Source: an uncultured Lachnospiraceae bacterium
GTDB taxonomy: Bacteria; Bacillota; Clostridia; Lachnospirales; Lachnospiraceae
Assembly: GCA_947385425.1 (NCBI GenBank)
Contig: CANDKY010000036.1
Span: 1 to 34,054, forward strand
DNA: 34,054 bases
Direction: 5' to 3'
In this document: positions 30,859-34,054 of the stretch, piece after piece
Numbering within the stretch: the first letter of the stretch is position 1
Layout: each line of letters opens with the position of its first letter
Notes under the pieces: generated by a model
Seen by the model: the letters and a program-made list of their open reading frames with translations, nothing else
Databases searched by the model: none
What the model was told of the DNA's origin: nothing
Program-made: the position numbers and the translations under genes

Positions 30859-31896
30859 ATGACAGAAAAAGAAATGTTTGACATGTTGGTTGCAGGAGGG
30901 CTTTGTACACATGGGGCGGCAGTGCTTTTGGGGCATTTCAAGGCGGAAAGTGAGATGAACCCTAAGAACTTGCAAAACAGTTATGAAAAAAAGTTAAGGT
31001 ATACAGATGATACTTATACAATGGCGGTAGATAATGGCATGTATAAAAATTTTGTCCGGGATGCTGCGGGATATGGTCTTGCACAGTGGACATATTGGAG
31101 CCGTAAACAGGAGCTTCTGGATTTTGCTAGGAGCATGGGACGGTCAATAGGTGATCCTGAAATGCAAATCCGTTTTGCACTCAATGAACTTAGGACAGGC
31201 TTTAAAAAGGTTCTGCAGGTGCTTAAAACTGAAACCGATATCAGGAAAGCGTCGGATGTTGTACTTGAAAAGTATGAGATGCCCCAGGACCAGTCAGAAG
31301 CTATGAAACGCAAAAGGGCGTTTTACGGGCAGGAAATTTATAACCGGTGTGCTGGGGTGGTCGGGAGTGGTACAGGCAGCCTGACAGAGATACAGGCCAG
31401 GCAGAAGCTTGTATCAGTTGCGGTGGCATGGGAAGGCTGCAGGGAAGCTGATGGATCACATAAGACGATCATTGATACATATAACCGACATGTACCGCGA
31501 GCCCGGGGATATAAAGTAAAGTATACGGATTCGTGGTGTGCAACTTTTGGTTCTGCAGCAGCAATTGTTGCCGGATATACAGATATCATTCCTACAGAGT
31601 GCAGCTGTGGGAGACAGATTGAATTGTTTAAGAAGATGGGAAGATGGATGGAAGATGATGCCTATGTGCCGCAACCTGGGGATTATATTTTTTATGACTG
31701 GGATGACAAAGGGACAGGAGACTGTACTGGATGGCCGGAGCATGTGGGCATTGTGGAGTCTGTACATGGCGGCAAAATCAGAGTTGTAGAAGGAAATAAG
31801 GACGATGCAGTTGGTTACAGACAGATAGTGGTAAATGGGAAGTATATTAGAGGGTACGGCATACCGGATTATGCATCAAAGAGAAGTGATGTATAA
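30859..31896 (+). CDS. Two-domain endolysin (tail-lysozyme type + CHAP-like)
   Basis: A 345-residue cell-wall hydrolase. ATG 30859 is used because GGAAAGGAG is well placed; the longer frame runs into the holin gene. Residues 1-165 match the phage lysozyme domain found in tail or lysin proteins, with HFKAESEMNPKN (E30 likely catalytic) and AGYGLAQWTYWSRK. Residues 175-345 are a CHAP or NlpC-like amidase/peptidase: candidate catalytic C227 in SWCATFGSA and H295 in PEHVGIVES, with WMEDDAYVPQPGDYIFYDW between. No signal peptide is present, so it relies on the holin. Confidence 0.88.
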   Translation: MTEKEMFDMLVAGGLCTHGAAVLLGHFKAESEMNPKNLQNSYEKKLRYTDDTYTMAVDNGMYKNFVRDAAGYGLAQWTYWSRKQELLDFARSMGRSIGDPEMQIRFALNELRTGFKKVLQVLKTETDIRKASDVVLEKYEMPQDQSEAMKRKRAFYGQEIYNRCAGVVGSGTGSLTEIQARQKLVSVAVAWEGCREADGSHKTIIDTYNRHVPRARGYKVKYTDSWCATFGSAAAIVAGYTDIIPTECSCGRQIELFKKMGRWMEDDAYVPQPGDYIFYDWDDKGTGDCTGWPEHVGIVESVHGGKIRVVEGNKDDAVGYRQIVVNGKYIRGYGIPDYASKRSDV

Positions 31897-31992
31897 AATG
31901 TAATACTTCTTGACTTATTTCTTTTTTTGCTCCTAATGATATCTGGAATACTATATTTGTTTGTTATTCCGATAAAAAATATCAAGAATCGC

Positions 31993-32041
31993 TATAAAAT
32001 AACATAAGTAACATGAAATTGTAAAAATATGCTATTTTATA
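31993..32041 (+). promoter_or_regulatory. Inverted repeat upstream of XRE gene
   Basis: Arms TATAAAATA (31993-32001) and TATTTTATA (32033-32041) are perfect and 31 bases apart, just before the ribosome site of the XRE regulator. They could be operator halves or promoter elements. The rest of 31897-32060 is AT-rich with no gene. Confidence 0.4.
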
Positions 32042-32060
32042 ACGGAAGGAGCAAAGACGT

Positions 32061-32345
32061 ATGATACGAATTTTACTATCTACAAAGCTCGGAGAAATCA
32101 GATGGACACAAGCAGACTTAGCGAGAGCTACAGGCATTAGACCAAACACGATTAGTGAATTGTACCACGAGTTGGTTGAAAGGGTAAATTTGGAACAACT
32201 GGATTTGATTTGCGAAGCCTTAAATTGCGAACCAAGTGAACTAATCGTAAGGGAGCCAAACAAGAGTCCAAAGAATGAAAAGGGTTCGCTGATTTCGCAG
32301 ATAGATAGTGCTGCAACACATCTGTCAAAAAGGAAGCGCCCATAG
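32061..32345 (+). CDS. Small XRE-family helix-turn-helix regulator
   Basis: A 94-residue protein starting at ATG 32061 after AAGGAG. Residues 5-65 are a compact helix-turn-helix domain (EIRWTQADLARATGIRPNTI then SELYHELVERVNLEQLDLICEALNCEPSELI), as in small Cro/CI-like regulators. The C-terminal tail is basic and flexible. The stop codon lies inside the loop of a strong hairpin. It may act in lysogeny control or be an accessory regulator at the phage right end; targets are not known. Confidence 0.85.
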   Translation: MIRILLSTKLGEIRWTQADLARATGIRPNTISELYHELVERVNLEQLDLICEALNCEPSELIVREPNKSPKNEKGSLISQIDSAATHLSKRKRP

Positions 32346-32365
32346 GAGGCGCTTCCTTTTTGACA
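32323..32365. terminator. Strong bidirectional hairpin overlapping XRE stop
   Basis: Perfect 18-bp arms TGTCAAAAAGGAAGCGCC (32323-32340) and its reverse complement (32348-32365), with a 7-base loop. The T run inside the second arm is enough for termination on the plus strand, and the symmetry gives one on the minus strand. The TAG of the XRE gene is in the loop. Confidence 0.88.
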
Positions 32366-32444
32366 ATTTGGAACAATTATAAGTAATAAAAGTAAACCGT
32401 ATTATTTCTTAACATCATATTAACATCACAGAGAAATATAAAAG

Positions 32445-32477
32445 GCTGGAAATCCTTATAAAATAAGGATTCCCAGC
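32445..32477 (-). terminator. Hairpin, likely minus-strand terminator
   Basis: 15-base arms GCTGGAAATCCTTAT (32445-32459) and ATAAGGATTCCCAGC (32463-32477) pair with one mismatch around AAA. On the minus strand the second half is followed by CTTTTATATTT. It would end transcripts coming from the right. A partial copy of the core lies at 32744-32761. Confidence 0.55.
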
Positions 32478-32761
32478 AACAAATTCCATTATTCGAACTC
32501 GGCGTGTTCTTTGTTGTTCTTAACTTCATTTGTTTAAGTTTTATACAAATACACGCCTGTTTTTATATCAATTACATCATTTATTATGGCTTGCTGATTT
32601 TCTGTTGCCAAAATGTTGCCACGCATTTATTATAGCAAATCCCGGTAATTTAGCAACCCATTTTTGAAATGTTACGCAGTAAAAGCACTTTTTTAAGATA
32701 AATGTATAATATACCACCTATGCCTTTTTTGAGTCTAAAATTCCTTGCAAAATAAGGATTT
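32454..32761. repeat. Two copies of an 18-bp dyad element
   Basis: CCTTATAAAATAAGGATT at 32454-32471 and CCTTGCAAAATAAGGATT at 32744-32761 differ at two positions and are 290 bp apart. Each can pair its CCTT with AAGG. They flank the minus-strand promoter. The remaining 32366-32923 sequence is AT-rich with no convincing gene. Confidence 0.5.
32629..32656 (-). promoter_or_regulatory. Minus-strand promoter in the phage-flank gap
   Basis: On the minus strand TTGCTA (32656-32651), 16 bases, then consensus TATAAT (32634-32629). No good gene starts behind it; the transcript would reach the hairpin at 32445-32477 after about 180 bases, so a small RNA is possible. Confidence 0.4.
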
Positions 32762-32831
32762 CAAAAGAGTTAATGCGTAACAAACACTAACCATAAGCCA
32801 AACACTAATTTTCTCCTTAATTATCTTAAAT

Positions 32832-32853
32832 TACATGGTGCTAGCACCATGTA
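32832..32853. promoter_or_regulatory. Perfect 22-bp palindrome
   Basis: The half TACATGGTGCT is followed directly by its exact reverse complement. It lies 71 bp beyond the stop of the minus-strand lipoprotein gene. No T run follows, so it is more like a protein-binding or recombination site than a terminator. Confidence 0.55.
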
Positions 32854-32923
32854 TAAAGAACATTAACAGGGAATATATCAATTTGCCACTTGCCACTACC
32901 TTAATCAACAAATATGAAAGTTA

Positions 32924-33757
32924 TCATTTAGTTGTAGTTTCTTCAGTTGCAAAAATCTTGCTGCATAATTCAAAATACTCATCATAAGATATTTCCGTTC
33001 CATTCAATGTATATTTTTCTTCGCCCTCCACATTATCTTCATCAACAAGTTCTTCATAAAAACTCATTTCTGCAACTAAATTATCTGCTCCTTCAAATTT
33101 TTCCATATGGTATGCTTCATATCCTGTATGCATTCTGTTGCTGTGCATAATCCATGTGGAACCATTATAAACAACATAAGAAAGCACAAGCGCATCACCC
33201 TCTCCCACAGCAAATTCATAGACCTTATTATCACGCGCATCAAGATATATGCCACCATAAGGTCCGCAAATAATCAGTTCATTTTCTCCATCATTGTCAA
33301 GATCGACTCTTTCACCAATGGAATAAGAATCCATATCTAAATCGGTAATATAGAGTGCCGATGTAGAATCCTCGGAACTGATTGCACTTATTGAACCATT
33401 GATAAACAAGTCTAATAATTCTTCTGTTGTCATTTCTGTACCTATATTCTCACCCGTTTGTGCATTGGATTCTTCTGCACCAATGGTTTTATCTTCTTCC
33501 GTTTCTAAATTTTTACTTTCAACTGTCTGCATACTGCTTTCTTGTTGATTTCCAGAAGATTCATCTGCATTTGCAGTTTCATCTTCTTTTATTTCCAAAT
33601 CTGTACCTTCAACTGTCTGCACACTGCTTTCTTGCTGTCTTGTAGAAGGTTCATCCGTATTGACAACTTCATCTCCTGTTGCTTGTCCACAAGCAACAAC
33701 ATTTAATGCTGTCATAAAAACACATACAGATATTGCTATCTTTTTACATCTGTTCAT
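32924..33757 (-). CDS. Putative lipoprotein with Asp-rich repeat-like domain
   Basis: A 277-residue exported lipoprotein on the minus strand. Start ATG 33757 is chosen because GGAGGG (33770-33765) is 7 bases upstream. The signal runs MNRCKKIAISVCVFMTALNV and the lipobox VVAC places the lipid on C23 or so. A 30-residue unit with QQESSxQTVE and LExxED is present twice and partly a third time, forming an acidic linker. The C-terminal half (MDSYSIGERVDLDNDGENEL and beyond) has a D-x-D-x-DG calcium-loop-like motif and a beta-rich domain. It lies outside the phage block, probably in host or other element DNA. Function unknown. Confidence 0.85.
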   Translation of the reverse strand: MNRCKKIAISVCVFMTALNVVACGQATGDEVVNTDEPSTRQQESSVQTVEGTDLEIKEDETANADESSGNQQESSMQTVESKNLETEEDKTIGAEESNAQTGENIGTEMTTEELLDLFINGSISAISSEDSTSALYITDLDMDSYSIGERVDLDNDGENELIICGPYGGIYLDARDNKVYEFAVGEGDALVLSYVVYNGSTWIMHSNRMHTGYEAYHMEKFEGADNLVAEMSFYEELVDEDNVEGEEKYTLNGTEISYDEYFELCSKIFATEETTTK

Positions 33758-33828
33758 ATACATACCCTCCAATAAATCACTGCTAAAATTTTCCGACAAA
33801 TCACTTTGTCTATATTTTTCACATTTTA

Positions 33829-33857
33829 GTTATACCACTTTTATCCTCTATCTTCAA
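33829..33857 (-). promoter_or_regulatory. Promoter of the minus-strand lipoprotein gene
   Basis: On the minus strand TTGAAG (33857-33852), a 17-base spacer and TATAAC (33834-33829), about 70 bases before the start codon. Confidence 0.5.
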
Positions 33858-33899
33858 CCTTAAAATACAGGGCATAGCAATCGCCACACCCCGCATTTC

Positions 33900-34054
33900 T
33901 TATCGTTCTAATGATTTTTCTATTTTGTATTTCTGTCCTTTCAAGTCATTCTGCTTCTCGTACAAACTGTTGCGCTCTTTGCAGAGTTCTTTCATACGCT
34001 CCAACTGCGCCCGCACTCCCTCCCGGCAATCCGGCTCTATCTTTTTATATTCCC
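33900..34054 (-). CDS. 3' end of coiled-coil protein, possibly mobilization protein (partial)
   Basis: The minus strand is open from the window edge for 51 codons to TAA at 33902-33900. It reads EYKKIEPDCREGVRAQLERM, then KELCKERNSLYEKQNDLKGQ and KYKIEKSLER: a charged coiled coil. From memory such ends close relaxase or mobilization proteins in clostridial integrative elements, but the catalytic part lies outside the window, so this is a weak call. If right, the flank of the prophage is another mobile element. Confidence 0.5.
   Translation of the reverse strand, partial: EYKKIEPDCREGVRAQLERMKELCKERNSLYEKQNDLKGQKYKIEKSLER

Larger units (their letters stand above)
1177..32365. mobile_element. 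Prophage (PBSX/Mu-like myophage), boundaries approximate
   Basis: An unbroken plus-strand block runs from regulators through terminase, portal, capsid, sheath, tube, tape measure, baseplate, fibres, holin and endolysin, in the order known from the Bacillus PBSX and skin elements. The right limit is placed after the XRE gene and its terminator, where the DNA turns AT-rich and genes switch to the minus strand. The left limit is uncertain: the lipoprotein gene at 61-1095 could be phage cargo or host. No integrase and no repeated att core pairing the two ends were found, so integration genes probably lie left of the window. Capsid and terminase genes are present, so this is a phage rather than a tail-only bacteriocin. 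Confidence 0.85.

Noticed and set aside
4336-31896. Tail-only bacteriocin or defective PBSX-type element
   Set aside because: Large and small terminase, portal, protease, scaffold, capsid and decoration genes are all intact, so the element looks like a complete phage structural set.
32390-32540. Minus-strand frame of about 49 codons starting MKLRTTKNTP
   Set aside because: No ribosome site and it reads through the strong hairpin at 32445-32477; composition does not look coding.
1-34054. CRISPR arrays, tRNA and rRNA genes
   Set aside because: No regularly spaced repeats, no cloverleaf-like sequence with CCA end and no rRNA stretches were recognised.

Overview
The window holds most of a temperate myophage (contractile-tailed) genome integrated in a low-to-mid GC Firmicute, most likely a gut Lachnospiraceae or related Clostridia. 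This rests on strong AGGAGG ribosome sites, frequent GTG/TTG starts, and a gene order that follows the Bacillus PBSX/skin (xkd/yqb) late operon joined to Mu-like head proteins. Organism and family calls come from recognising protein sequence by eye; no database search was possible.

Layout. 61-1095 is an AT-rich lipoprotein gene with its own terminator. 1177-4306 is a regulatory and DNA-modification block: a ribbon-helix-helix repressor-like gene behind a promoter with repeated TGTACA sites, a Rha-type regulator, two small genes, a beta-type DNA methyltransferase and a frame-disrupted MT-A70 methyltransferase. 4336-17401 is packaging, head and first tail genes: small and large terminase, portal, Mu F-like head protein, XkdF-like protease, scaffold-type protein with a nested start, capsid decoration, major capsid, neck/connector genes, sheath and tube. 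17480-27565 is tail assembly: frameshifted chaperone, 1.5-kb-class tape measure, LysM protein, hub fused to a His-rich OB-like end, gp25-like, baseplate J and YmfQ-like proteins. 27592-29595 is the receptor-binding region. 29596-31896 contains an XkdX-like gene, a membrane protein, a holin and a two-domain endolysin. 32061-32345 is a small XRE regulator. From about 32.4 kb the sequence is AT-rich flank with hairpins, a minus-strand promoter, a perfect 22-bp palindrome, a second lipoprotein gene (minus) and the 3' end of a minus-strand coiled-coil gene resembling the tail of a mobilization protein.

Main discovery. The last tail-fibre gene (28752-29225) ends in a cassette that faces, tail to tail, a second start-less fibre C-terminus on the minus strand (29231-29539). 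Both cassettes begin at the same 19-bp inverted repeat (28950-28968 and 29521-29539), which encodes the same residues EINSNL in the same frame. Inverting the 590-bp interval would replace the knob-like C-terminus with another complete open one without breaking the gene. This looks like a minimal, chaperone-free version of the Mu G-segment host-range switch. No invertase gene is visible in the window, so the enzyme must act from elsewhere.

Other notable points are a textbook -1 frameshift site (A AAA AAC with upstream GGAGG) in the tail chaperone, a likely AUA start for the tape measure, a possible CUG start and GGGTTTT slip site in the MT-A70 gene, a nested scaffold start, and a hub protein with clustered HxH metal-binding-type motifs. 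The phage integrase, main repressor and replication genes are not seen and probably lie left of the window.
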